Of a DNA stretch of 62,093 nt, positions 1 through 7,796 are shown piece after piece. The stretch lies in NCBI GenBank assembly GCA_005889535.1, contig VBHC01000112.1:1-62093 (forward strand), in the 5' to 3' direction. The stretch is from Chloroflexota bacterium (GTDB lineage Bacteria > Chloroflexota > Dormibacteria > CF-121). Positions within the stretch are counted from its first letter, which is position 1. Every line of letters starts with the position of its first letter. The translations under genes were made by a program, and so were the position numbers. Below the pieces are notes generated by a model. That model searched no databases. It was not told the origin of the DNA and was given only the letters and a program-made list of their open reading frames with translations.

Positions 1-2534
1 TCGCGGATCAACTCGTTCACGCCGAGGACGCCGCGCTCGATTCCGCCGTCAAGCTACAGGGCCGTCAGGTGGCCGCGATCCGCCTGATTGCCAACACGGA
101 AGGCATCGATCGGGCCGTTCGCGCCGGCGACGCCGCCGCCCTCCGGGAACTTCTCGTCCCACTCGAGGTCAATAACCGGCTCGGCACCGTGATGATCTTC
201 GACGCCCGGGGGCACACCATTCTCGAAATCACGCAGCCGGACGCGACGAATCCGAGCGGCCTGGTGTTCAAGAGCGGCACCGATCTATCCAGTGAGCCCA
301 TCGTGGAACCGGTGCTGAAAGGCGAGTACGACTCGCTTGGAGACAAATACATCGGTTACCGCGGCTCACCCCCGGCGGCCCTGGCCGCGGCCGGGCCCGT
401 CGTGCTTGGTGATCGTGTCGTCGGTGGCGTGCTGGTCGAGACCGCCCTGCCCGCTGTGCTCAGCGATATTCAGACGACCTCGCAGGCCCAGGTCGCACTG
501 CTGGACACCAACGGCCGGCTGCTGGGCAGCACCATCGCCAATGTGAAAGGCGACCTCATCGACGAGCATCTGCGTTCTTACCTGGCGCTGGCCTCGCCCG
601 GGCGCGCGGCGACGCGAAGCTTGACCATCGCCGGCCAGGAATACGAGCTCCAGTTCACCAACTTCTACCTCCGCCAGCACGTGGAGGGCTACCTCGCGGT
701 CGCGCTGTCGCGGCGGAGCGTCGTCGAGGCCGGTCTTCAATCGGCGTTCCAGATGACCGTGCTCTTCGCGGGCGTCGTGCTGATCCTCCTGCTGGTGGGC
801 TACCTGCTGGCGCTCCGCCTCACCCGGCCGATCGAGGCCCTCGTTGCCGGAACGCAAGCGGTTGCCCGGGGTGACCTCAGCAAGCGGCTCGAGGTCAGGC
901 GTCGCGATGAGCTCGGCGACCTGGCGACCGCGTTCAACACCATGACGCAAGATTTGCAAGAGCGGACTCGCTCGCTGAACGAGCAGATGCGCCGCCTTGC
1001 CGCGTTGTCGCAGTCGAGCCAGGGGCTGGGCAAGGAAACCGAGCCCGCCGCGATGGCCGAAGCCATCCTGGGGGTCAGCATGAAAGCCCTCGGGCTCGAA
1101 AAGGCGCTGTTGCTGGCGCGGAACGAGGCCGGCGGGCTGGAAGTCCGGTCGGTGGTCGGCCTGGGGTCGAAAGCCGCCGGACAACTGGGCCGCCTGAGCC
1201 CGGCGAAGCTGGCGGAGGGCTTCGCCGCGGAACCGACCGCGGGCGTCGAAACGGTGGCCACCCTTCCGAACGACCCCCGGCGGGGTCTGCGCCTCTTCGG
1301 CGAGCTGGCCGGTATCCAGCAAGCGCTGGTCGTTCCGCTGGTCCGGGCCGAACGAAACGCCGGCTACCTGGTCACCGGCATCGCCGCCGGTTACCGGCTG
1401 CCACAACAGGACGTGGAGCTGCTGCAGACGATCGCAACCGAGATGGCTCTGATGATCGAGAACTCGGACCTTCGCAAGAAGACCGAGCTGCAGGCCCATC
1501 GTCTCGACCAGGCGATCATTGCCCTCGAGAAGATCTCGCAGGCGTTGACCGCCGTGACCGTGGGGACCGACAACCTGCTTCGGGCCGTTGCCCACGCCAC
1601 GGCTGAGATCCTGGATGTTCCGTATGCCTCCTTGCACCTGCGCAAGCCGGCCTGGCGCGAGCAATTCTCCGACGTCATCGTCGGCTCGACGACACGGCGT
1701 GAGATGGCTGCCGTGCGGCAGAGTGCAGACCTGGCCTCGCAGCGGGTGGAGCGGCCGGAGCAGGTCGTGGAGCTCGACCTGGTCGACGAGCATGGGGAGC
1801 CCCTGTCCGCCGTGCGGCGGGTTGGGTTGCAGCGGGCGATTGCCGTTCCGATGTGCCTGGCAGGCGAGATCGTCGGTGTGCTCGTCATCCACATGCGGTC
1901 GCCGCGCATCCTCGAGCGCAGCGAGGTTCGGGTGCTCCAGACCCTCGCCAACCAGGCGGTGATTGCGATCGAAAACGCCGCGGCCTACGAGCACACCAAG
2001 CAGCTGGCCACCACCGATGCCATGACCGGTGTGGCGAACCACCGGGAGCTGGAAGCTTACCTTGACCGCGAGCTGCAACGGTCGAGGAAGACGCGGGAGC
2101 CGCTCGCCCTGATCATGTGCGACCTCGACCACTTCAAGGAAATCAACGACACGGTCGGGCACCCTGCCGGGGACGCCGTCCTTCGCCACCTCACCAGCCA
2201 GATCCTGGTACCGGCGGTACGGCCCAAGGACCTGGTGGCACGCTATGGCGGCGACGAGTTCGTGCTCGTGCTGAGGGGCGCCGACAGCCGTGCGGCGGTT
2301 GCCATCGCCGAGCGGATTCGCCGGACGATCGGCGGCCAGGCCGTGCTGCTGGACGGGAAGGCCGTCTCCAACCTATCCCTCAGCCTGGGCATCGCCGTGT
2401 TCCCGCGCGACGGCGACACCCGCGAGGCGCTGGTCCAGGCCGCGGACCAGGCCCTGTACGTGGCCAAGCGGACCGGTCGCAACCGGGTGGTTCGCAGCGA
2501 CGCCGGCAACCCCGACGCCCAGCTCGCGAGCTAG
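1..2534 (+). CDS. Membrane diguanylate cyclase with Cache-like, HAMP, two GAF and GGDEF domains (5' partial)
   Basis: Predicted to make cyclic di-GMP in response to an extracytoplasmic and a cytosolic signal. The reading frame is open to the left edge, so the first transmembrane helix and start codon lie outside; the GTG at 69 is internal. In order: an extracytoplasmic sensor region resembling a Cache fold, one transmembrane helix (about bases 753-825), a HAMP linker with RRDELGDLATAFNTM, two GAF-like domains (about 1040-1480 and 1510-1990) and a C-terminal GGDEF domain. The GGDEF motif is intact (2247-2261). An RxxD inhibitory site (RPKD, 2220-2231) lies five residues upstream, so an active, product-inhibited cyclase is expected. 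No EAL domain is present. The ligands are unknown. hisS follows after 47 bp. Confidence 0.93.
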   Translation, partial: ADQLVHAEDAALDSAVKLQGRQVAAIRLIANTEGIDRAVRAGDAAALRELLVPLEVNNRLGTVMIFDARGHTILEITQPDATNPSGLVFKSGTDLSSEPIVEPVLKGEYDSLGDKYIGYRGSPPAALAAAGPVVLGDRVVGGVLVETALPAVLSDIQTTSQAQVALLDTNGRLLGSTIANVKGDLIDEHLRSYLALASPGRAATRSLTIAGQEYELQFTNFYLRQHVEGYLAVALSRRSVVEAGLQSAFQMTVLFAGVVLILLLVGYLLALRLTRPIEALVAGTQAVARGDLSKRLEVRRRDELGDLATAFNTMTQDLQERTRSLNEQMRRLAALSQSSQGLGKETEPAAMAEAILGVSMKALGLEKALLLARNEAGGLEVRSVVGLGSKAAGQLGRLSPAKLAEGFAAEPTAGVETVATLPNDPRRGLRLFGELAGIQQALVVPLVRAERNAGYLVTGIAAGYRLPQQDVELLQTIATEMALMIENSDLRKKTELQAHRLDQAIIALEKISQALTAVTVGTDNLLRAVAHATAEILDVPYASLHLRKPAWREQFSDVIVGSTTRREMAAVRQSADLASQRVERPEQVVELDLVDEHGEPLSAVRRVGLQRAIAVPMCLAGEIVGVLVIHMRSPRILERSEVRVLQTLANQAVIAIENAAAYEHTKQLATTDAMTGVANHRELEAYLDRELQRSRKTREPLALIMCDLDHFKEINDTVGHPAGDAVLRHLTSQILVPAVRPKDLVARYGGDEFVLVLRGADSRAAVAIAERIRRTIGGQAVLLDGKAVSNLSLSLGIAVFPRDGDTREALVQAADQALYVAKRTGRNRVVRSDAGNPDAQLAS

Positions 2535-2566
2535 CGCGCAACACGGATCTGGCGCCGAGTATTCGC

Positions 2567-2581
2567 TATCCTTTCGAAACC
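2567..2581 (+). promoter_or_regulatory. -10-like hexamer just before hisS
   Basis: TATCCT (2567-2572) ends 9 nt before the hisS ATG with no Shine-Dalgarno between. A transcript from it would have a leader of only a few nucleotides. No convincing -35 is visible. Confidence 0.4.
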
Positions 2582-3853
2582 ATGCCTCCGATCGCGCAGC
2601 GTCCCCGCGGCACGCAGGACCTCTTGCCCGCGGATCAGCCCTACTGGGACGCGATGTCCGGTGCCGCGAAAGACCTCGCCGAGCGGTTCGGGTACCTGCG
2701 GATCGAAACCCCCAGCTTCGAGGCCACCGAGCTCTTCGTGCGGGCCGTTGGGGAGGCGAGCGACATCGTGAGCAAGGAGATGTTCACCTTCAAAGACCGC
2801 GGCGATCGATCGCTGACCCTGCGCCCGGAGGGAACCGCGCCGATCGTCCGCGCCTACTTCGACGCCGGCATGCAACTCGAGCCGCAGCCGGTCCGCGTCT
2901 ACTATCTGGGCCCGTATTTTCGGTCGGAACGGCCCCAGCGCGGTCGTTTCCACGAATTCCGTCAGTTCGGCATCGAAGCCATCGGGGAAGCCAGCCCACT
3001 TCTCGACATCGAAGCGATCGTGCTGGGCTGGAACTGGTTCGGCGCCCTCGATGTCGGTGGGATCCACCTGCTGCTCAACAGCATTGGCGATGAGGTGTGC
3101 CGTCCGGCGTATCGGGAGCGGCTCCGCGACTACTATCGTCCCCACCTGGCGGCCCTGAGCGCCGAAAGCCGCATTCGATTCGAGAAGAACCCGCTGCGCC
3201 TGTTTGACTCGAAAGAACCGCAGGACCAGCAACTCAAGCAAAAGGCACCGCGCATCGTGGACCATCTCTGCCAGCCATGTGCGGAAGCCTTCCAGGCGGT
3301 CAAGGACGGGCTCAGCGCGGAAGAGATTCCGTTCACCCTGAATCCCGATCTGGTCCGTGGCCTCGACTACTACACGCGGACGGTCTTCGAATATCAGCAC
3401 GAAAGCCTGGGTGGGGCGCAGAACGCGCTCGGCGGTGGGGGTCGCTACGATGGCCTCGCCGCCGCCCTGGGTTATCGGACGACGCCGGGCGTTGGCTTTG
3501 CCCTCGGCCTGGACCGGACGGCGATGGTGCTGAAAGAACGCAAGCCGCTGGCGCCGCCCGCGCCCGATGTCTGGGCGCTGGCGGTGGACCCCAAGGATGA
3601 GCTCTATGTCTTTCACCTGGCCGGGACCTTGCGCGACCGCGGCCTGCGGGTGGTGGTCGATCCAGGTGCGGCCCGGCTCGATGCCAAACTTCGCAAGGCC
3701 GCCAAACGAGGGGCGCGCGTCGCATTGCTCGTCGGGCCGGAGGAGCGAGAAAAGGGCGAGGCCGTCGTCCGCGACATGCGCTTGAAGACGCAGGTGAGCG
3801 TCGCCGAACGCGAAGTGGTGCCAACCGTCACGCAAACCTTGAGCGCCGGGTGA
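2582..3853 (+). CDS. hisS: Histidyl-tRNA synthetase
   Basis: Class II synthetase charging tRNA-His in the cytosol. The 423 residues match the usual bacterial length. The N-terminus (IAQRPRGTQDLLP), motif 2 (FRSERPQRGRFHEFRQFG), the histidine-specific signature LVRGLDYYTRTVFE and the ALGGGGRYDGL loop are all present, followed by the anticodon-binding domain. The ATG at 2582 is chosen because it sits just before the conserved N-terminus; the open frame continues upstream into the cyclase gene as a shadow. The stop overlaps the aspS start (GTGA), a common hisS-aspS arrangement that implies coupled translation. Confidence 0.97.
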   Translation: MPPIAQRPRGTQDLLPADQPYWDAMSGAAKDLAERFGYLRIETPSFEATELFVRAVGEASDIVSKEMFTFKDRGDRSLTLRPEGTAPIVRAYFDAGMQLEPQPVRVYYLGPYFRSERPQRGRFHEFRQFGIEAIGEASPLLDIEAIVLGWNWFGALDVGGIHLLLNSIGDEVCRPAYRERLRDYYRPHLAALSAESRIRFEKNPLRLFDSKEPQDQQLKQKAPRIVDHLCQPCAEAFQAVKDGLSAEEIPFTLNPDLVRGLDYYTRTVFEYQHESLGGAQNALGGGGRYDGLAAALGYRTTPGVGFALGLDRTAMVLKERKPLAPPAPDVWALAVDPKDELYVFHLAGTLRDRGLRVVVDPGAARLDAKLRKAAKRGARVALLVGPEEREKGEAVVRDMRLKTQVSVAEREVVPTVTQTLSAG

Positions 3854-5625
3854 GCCTGACGCCCCGAGCCCCGTGTGGCACGCTGCGTGTCGAGCAGGCG
3901 GGACAGTCCGTCGACGTCTATGGCTGGGTACACCGCCGTCGCGATCTCGGCGGCCTGATCTTCATCGACCTTCGCGACCGGAGTGGGATCGTCCAGGTGA
4001 AGTTCGATCCGGTGCACGCGCAGGCGCACGCCACGGCCGGCGAGCTCCGGCCGGAGTCTGTGATCCGCGTCCATGGCCCGGTCGTCAAACGCCCAGCGGG
4101 AACAGAAAACAAAGAGCTCGCCACCGGTGCGGTCGAGATCGACGCGGATGCCGTCGACATCCTCAACCGCGCGCAACCGCCACCCTTTAACGTCAACGAG
4201 GACGGCGTGGTCGATGAGCAACTGCGGCTTCGCTACCGCTACCTGGATCTTCGGCGGCAACGGATGGCCAGGAATCTCCAGCTCCGCCACCGGATGGCCA
4301 AGGCCATCCGCGATTTTCTCGACGACGAGGGCTTCGTCGAGATCGAGACGCCCGTCCTGATCCGCAGCACGCCGGAAGGGGCACGTGATTACCTGGTTCC
4401 CAGCCGGCTGAAGGCGGGCCACGTCTATGCGCTGGCCCAGTCGCCGCAGCTGTACAAGCAGCTGTTGATGGTGGCCGGGATGGACCGCTACTTCCAGATC
4501 GTGCGCTGCTACCGTGACGAGGATCAGCGGGCGGACCGGCAGCCGGAATTCACCCAGCTCGACCTCGAGATGTCCTTTGTTGCCGAGGATGACGTGCTCG
4601 ACGTCGTGGAACGCTGCTTCGCCCACGTCTGGAAGCAGGTGCTCGGTGCGGTCGTGCCGACACCGATCCGCCGCATCACCCACGCGGACGCGATTCTTCG
4701 CTATGGCGTCGACAAGCCCGACCTCCGCTACGGGCTCGAGATCCAGGAGCTGTCCTCGATCTTCGCAGGAACGGAGTTCAAGATTTTTCGCCAGGCGCTC
4801 GATGCCGGCGGGGTGGTTCGGGGGCTTCGCATTCCGAAGGCGATCGGTGGCAAGGAGATCGACGCCCTGACCGAGGCCGCCCGCGGCGACGGGGCCAAGG
4901 GCCTCGCCTTCTGGCACCGGGAGGCGGAGGCCTGGCGCTCACCGATCACGAAATTCTTCAACGAGCGGGAGCTCGCCGCCCTGGAGCAGGTGACTCAGGC
5001 CCAACCCGGCGAGGTGGTGGTCGCGGTGGCCGACCGCGCGGAGGTCGCGGCGGCGGCGCTTGGGTCCGTCCGGAAGTTGGCGGCCCGGTCGCTGGGCCTC
5101 ATCAACGAGGGCACCTTCGAGTTCGTCTGGGTCACCGAGTTCCCGCTTTTCGAGCGGAGCAAGGAGACGGGCGGGGTGACCGCCGCCCACCATCCGTTCA
5201 CCGCACCACGGCCCGAGGATGTTCCCCTCCTCGCCAGCGAGCCGATGCGGGTTCGCGCCCGCGCCTATGACCTGGTGCTCAATGGCACCGAACTCGGCTC
5301 GGGCAGCATCCGGATCCACGATCCGGAAATGCAGCAGCGCGTCTTCAGCGGATTGGGTATGGCGCCGGAGGATGCCGAGCGTCGATTCGGGTTCTTGCTC
5401 GACGCCTTCCGTTACGGCGCGCCGCCGCACGGCGGCTTCGCCTACGGTCTCGACCGGGTGGTCATGCTCGCCGCCGGCGAGGAGACGATCCGCGAGGTGA
5501 TTGCGTTCCCCAAGAACCAGCAGGCCGAAGAGGTCATGACCGACGCGCCAGCTCCGGTCGATGCCAAACAGCTGCGGGAACTCGGCCTCGAATTGGTGCG
5601 TCCACCCGTGAAACAGGGCCGCTAG
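3850..5625 (+). CDS. aspS: Aspartyl-tRNA synthetase
   Basis: Class II synthetase of 591 residues, the bacterial type. Visible parts are the N-terminal OB fold that reads the anticodon (VYGWVHRRRDLGGLIFIDLR), motif 2 (CYRDEDQRADRQPEFTQLD), the bacterial GAD insertion around residues 285-410, and motif 3 (YGLDRVVML). The GTG start overlaps the hisS stop by 4 bp. Leucine rather than histidine in the RRRDLGG loop resembles discriminating enzymes, which is weak evidence that it charges only tRNA-Asp. No gatCAB genes are in the window. Confidence 0.97.
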   Translation: MSLTPRAPCGTLRVEQAGQSVDVYGWVHRRRDLGGLIFIDLRDRSGIVQVKFDPVHAQAHATAGELRPESVIRVHGPVVKRPAGTENKELATGAVEIDADAVDILNRAQPPPFNVNEDGVVDEQLRLRYRYLDLRRQRMARNLQLRHRMAKAIRDFLDDEGFVEIETPVLIRSTPEGARDYLVPSRLKAGHVYALAQSPQLYKQLLMVAGMDRYFQIVRCYRDEDQRADRQPEFTQLDLEMSFVAEDDVLDVVERCFAHVWKQVLGAVVPTPIRRITHADAILRYGVDKPDLRYGLEIQELSSIFAGTEFKIFRQALDAGGVVRGLRIPKAIGGKEIDALTEAARGDGAKGLAFWHREAEAWRSPITKFFNERELAALEQVTQAQPGEVVVAVADRAEVAAAALGSVRKLAARSLGLINEGTFEFVWVTEFPLFERSKETGGVTAAHHPFTAPRPEDVPLLASEPMRVRARAYDLVLNGTELGSGSIRIHDPEMQQRVFSGLGMAPEDAERRFGFLLDAFRYGAPPHGGFAYGLDRVVMLAAGEETIREVIAFPKNQQAEEVMTDAPAPVDAKQLRELGLELVRPPVKQGR

Positions 5626-5692
5626 AGCGCCAGCCGAAACTGTCACCGTGGTTTTTCGGCGCCGTTACGGGCCGCAATCTATTGCCATCGAG

Positions 5693-5716
5693 TGCGTAAG
5701 GTACGCAACTTACAGT
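5693..5716 (+). promoter_or_regulatory. Dyad and -10-like element upstream of the secreted protein
   Basis: A perfect inverted repeat, TGCGTA-AGG-TACGCA (5693-5707), lies directly before a -10-like TACAGT (5711-5716), which ends 7 nt before the ATG at 5724. The dyad would fall in the -35/-10 spacer, where an operator could act. No -35 is clear. Confidence 0.45.
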
Positions 5717-5723
5717 AGGCGAC

Positions 5724-6509
5724 ATGAACGCCGCCATCTTCACCAAGTCCGCCAAAGGTCTCATTCTCGCGTCCGGTTTGATCGCTGCTTCGAGCATCAT
5801 GGGCTACGCTCAGGACGCCCCGGTGGCCCTGGGCGCCCAAGCGACGTCCCCGCTCAGCGCCATGTACAGTGGTGGCCCGTCGGGCATCACGACCCTGGGT
5901 GGACACAGTTTTGACCTGACCGCCGGTAACTCGATCTCGCTCGGCAACGGCCAGAGCGTGAGCTTCGCTGGCTCCTGGGCCAACGCGACAGGTGCCTACC
6001 TGCTGCTCAACTCGGCCAACACCTACCTGTGGTACGACCAGACTGTGGTCGGCAACGTGACGCTGACCTTCAGCGACGGCACGACCCAGAGCACCGACCT
6101 GATGGTTGGCGGCAACCTCCGCGAGTGGCGGACGGGCGCCGGCTTCACTGTCAACTTGATCGCCGACCCGGCTGCCGCGCAGGTCTGGAGCGGTACCGCG
6201 ACTGATGGCTCGGCTGCCGTCATCGACATGCTCACCATCAGCCTGGACGGCACCAAGACGCTCACCAGCGTGACCGTCAACGACACGAACGGCTGGGGCG
6301 CGCTCGCGATCCTGCTCGCCGGCCTGACGATTTCGACGCCTGACCCGGCGCCGGCACCGCAACCGACCTGCTCACGCCCGGGTAACTCGTGCAACACGCC
6401 GGCCGCCGAAAACAGCCAGGCACAGAAGTGGCTGCCGTCGACCACCGCGACGACGCCCGCAACGGCGCCGATCGACAAGCACACGACCAACGGGCATCAC
6501 AGCAAATAG
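5724..6509 (+). CDS. Secreted protein of unknown function
   Basis: A 261-residue protein I cannot assign to a family. A signal peptide is clear: a charged N-terminus, a hydrophobic core (GLILASGLIAASSIMGYA) and a likely cut after YAQ. The mature part is rich in Gly, Ser, Thr and Asn with alternating beta-strand-like patterns (TLTFSDGTTQSTDLMVGG, TLTSVTVNDTNGWGALAIL), suggesting a beta-sandwich. The last 60 residues are Pro/Thr-rich and low complexity with two cysteines, a possible surface linker. It is transcribed alone: a possible operator-promoter stands upstream and a strong terminator follows. Codon use looks like its neighbours. Confidence 0.8.
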   Translation: MNAAIFTKSAKGLILASGLIAASSIMGYAQDAPVALGAQATSPLSAMYSGGPSGITTLGGHSFDLTAGNSISLGNGQSVSFAGSWANATGAYLLLNSANTYLWYDQTVVGNVTLTFSDGTTQSTDLMVGGNLREWRTGAGFTVNLIADPAAAQVWSGTATDGSAAVIDMLTISLDGTKTLTSVTVNDTNGWGALAILLAGLTISTPDPAPAPQPTCSRPGNSCNTPAAENSQAQKWLPSTTATTPATAPIDKHTTNGHHSK

Positions 6510-6523
6510 ATCGCGCAAGCTTC

Positions 6524-6564
6524 AAGAGAGGTCCGGCCAGCTGGCCGGGCCTCTCTTCGTTTTA
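6524..6564 (+). terminator. Intrinsic terminator after the secreted protein gene
   Basis: A 16-bp stem with one G-T pair: arms 6524-6539 and 6542-6557, almost no loop, then a short T-rich stretch (CGTTTTA). It lies 15 bp past the stop codon. Confidence 0.85.
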
Positions 6565-6583
6565 GAGGACCCGCCACATCGGC

Positions 6584-6589
6584 TACACT
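6584..6589 (+). promoter_or_regulatory. -10-like TACACT, possible leaderless start
   Basis: TACACT ends 7 nt before TTG 6597 and 13 nt before an in-frame GTG at 6603. No Shine-Dalgarno is present before either start. Confidence 0.35.
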
Positions 6590-6596
6590 CGCGGCG

Positions 6597-6869
6597 TTGC
6601 CTGTGTCGATCCCGCCGGTCTTCGTGCTGGCCATGCTCCTCATCCTGCTGGGCACGCAGCTGGCCTACCTGGTGGCTCCCAGGGCGCCCCGGTACCTCAC
6701 ACGCCTGGGTCTCAGCACCCTGGCGATTCTCATCGGCGAGGCGCTCGGGATGGCTGGAGTGGGCGCCCGCCTGGCGCTTGGGGAGCTGCACCCCATCAAC
6801 GACCTGGCGCTCCTGGCGATTATCCAGTGGGCAGGCACCCGCTGGACCCGACGGGAGCAGGCGGCATAA
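6597..6869 (+). CDS. Small membrane protein, unknown function
   Basis: About 90 residues with two or three hydrophobic helices (VFVLAMLLILLGTQLAYLVA, a middle helix around LGLSTLAILIGEALGMAG, and DLALLAIIQWAG) and a basic C-terminus (TRWTRREQAA). No family recognised. The start is uncertain between TTG 6597 and GTG 6603. It lies between the terminator at 6524 and the sigma-factor cluster; the 80-bp gap before the next gene suggests it may be separate from that cluster. Confidence 0.6.
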   Translation: MPVSIPPVFVLAMLLILLGTQLAYLVAPRAPRYLTRLGLSTLAILIGEALGMAGVGARLALGELHPINDLALLAIIQWAGTRWTRREQAA

Positions 6870-6949
6870 GTGCAGCGTTTGAGGCCTCTACAAACGCGGT
6901 ACAACTTGGGCAACATCCCGTGACGGGCAACGTCGGGAGGATTGCGTAG

Positions 6950-7297
6950 GTGGTATGGCAGGTCGGCGTGCTCCTCGTCGGTGTCGGCTTCCTTCTGCTC
7001 AGCCTGTTTGCCTCGTTCACCCTGCTGAACATGACTCGGAGCTTGCGGACGATCGAGGCGATTCTGACGCTGACATTAGATGAGGCCAGGCTGGCCCTCC
7101 CGGAGCTACGGCATAGCCTGCAGCAAATCGATGACATGGTCACCGGGGTCAACGACAAGTTCACCGCTGCCGATCGGGCGATGAACGCCACCGGCGCCGC
7201 CATCACAGGATGGCGTGACCGGATCCGCGAGCGACTTGGCGGACTCGGGCGCCGCCGGAGCCGACCACAGACGAGCCAGCAGCGGGAGGAATCATGA
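6950..7297 (+). CDS. DUF948-like membrane-anchored coiled-coil protein
   Basis: A 115-residue protein with one N-terminal transmembrane helix (VGVLLVGVGFLLLSLFASFTLL) followed by an alpha-helical, probably coiled-coil region (ARLALPELRHSLQQIDDMVTGVNDKFTAADRAMN) and a basic tail. This layout matches DUF948 / YtxG-type stress proteins, though the match is by architecture rather than a diagnostic motif. GGGAGG at 6935-6940 lies 9 nt before the GTG start. The stop overlaps the RsbW-like gene by 4 bp (ATGA), so it probably belongs to the sigma-factor operon. Confidence 0.72.
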   Translation: MVWQVGVLLVGVGFLLLSLFASFTLLNMTRSLRTIEAILTLTLDEARLALPELRHSLQQIDDMVTGVNDKFTAADRAMNATGAAITGWRDRIRERLGGLGRRRSRPQTSQQREES

Positions 7298-7782
7298 GGG
7301 AGAATCGACTTCGCCATCAACCAGCGGCGTCCGGCCTCAACGTTCAGGGTGGCGCCTATCTCACCGAGCTAAAACTGCCGGCCGTCGCCGATTACATCGT
7401 GGTCGCCAAGCGGGCGGCGTCGTCGCTCGGACTCGTGGTTGGTTTTTCGCTCCAGGAGATCGACGACCTGAACATCGCCGTCACCCAGGCATGCGAGAAC
7501 GCCTGCGCCGCGGCTGCCCAGCAGTGGGGGAGCGGTAACGGGCAGTTGAAATTGACCTTCAAGAGCCGGCCGCGAAGACTGGAGGTCGAGGTGCGAAGTG
7601 TGCCGCCGCGGGCCGTTGAGCAGCAGCAGCAGGCCGTGCGCAAGCCCCATCGCGAGATGGAGCTCGATTATGAAACCATTGGTTTGAATATGATCCGGCT
7701 GTTTGTCGACGAACTCCGCTACCAGGTGGATGACCAGACGGGCAGCATGCGGATGAGGATGGTCAAATACCTGATCGAGTAG
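7294..7782 (+). CDS. RsbW-like anti-sigma factor with degenerate ATPase site
   Basis: Resembles the GHKL ATPase fold of RsbW/SpoIIAB anti-sigma kinases, which bind SigB/SigF-type sigma factors. The N box is present in position (LNIAVTQACENA) but the catalytic glutamate is glutamine. The G1 box (DxGxG) is not visible after the beta strand EVEVRS; a Gln-rich stretch follows instead. The G2-like IGLNMIRLFVDEL remains. It is 162 residues with an N-terminal extension of about 25. It overlaps the DUF948-like gene by 4 bp and the sigma-factor frame starts at or near its end, so the pair is probably cotranslated. By inference it may bind sigma without phosphorylating a partner; no RsbV-like antagonist is in the window. 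Confidence 0.78.
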   Translation: MRENRLRHQPAASGLNVQGGAYLTELKLPAVADYIVVAKRAASSLGLVVGFSLQEIDDLNIAVTQACENACAAAAQQWGSGNGQLKLTFKSRPRRLEVEVRSVPPRAVEQQQQAVRKPHREMELDYETIGLNMIRLFVDELRYQVDDQTGSMRMRMVKYLIE

Positions 7783-7796
7783 AACGCCCACCCTCC

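Noticed and set aside
366-2189. 607-residue minus-strand open frame opposite the diguanylate cyclase gene
   Set aside because: A GC-rich shadow: the plus strand encodes clear HAMP, GAF and GGDEF domains, and the minus frame has low-complexity His/Gln/Arg-rich sequence with no domain.
3613-4917. 434-residue minus-strand frame across hisS and aspS
   Set aside because: Spans two well-supported synthetase genes on the other strand and shows no recognisable motif.
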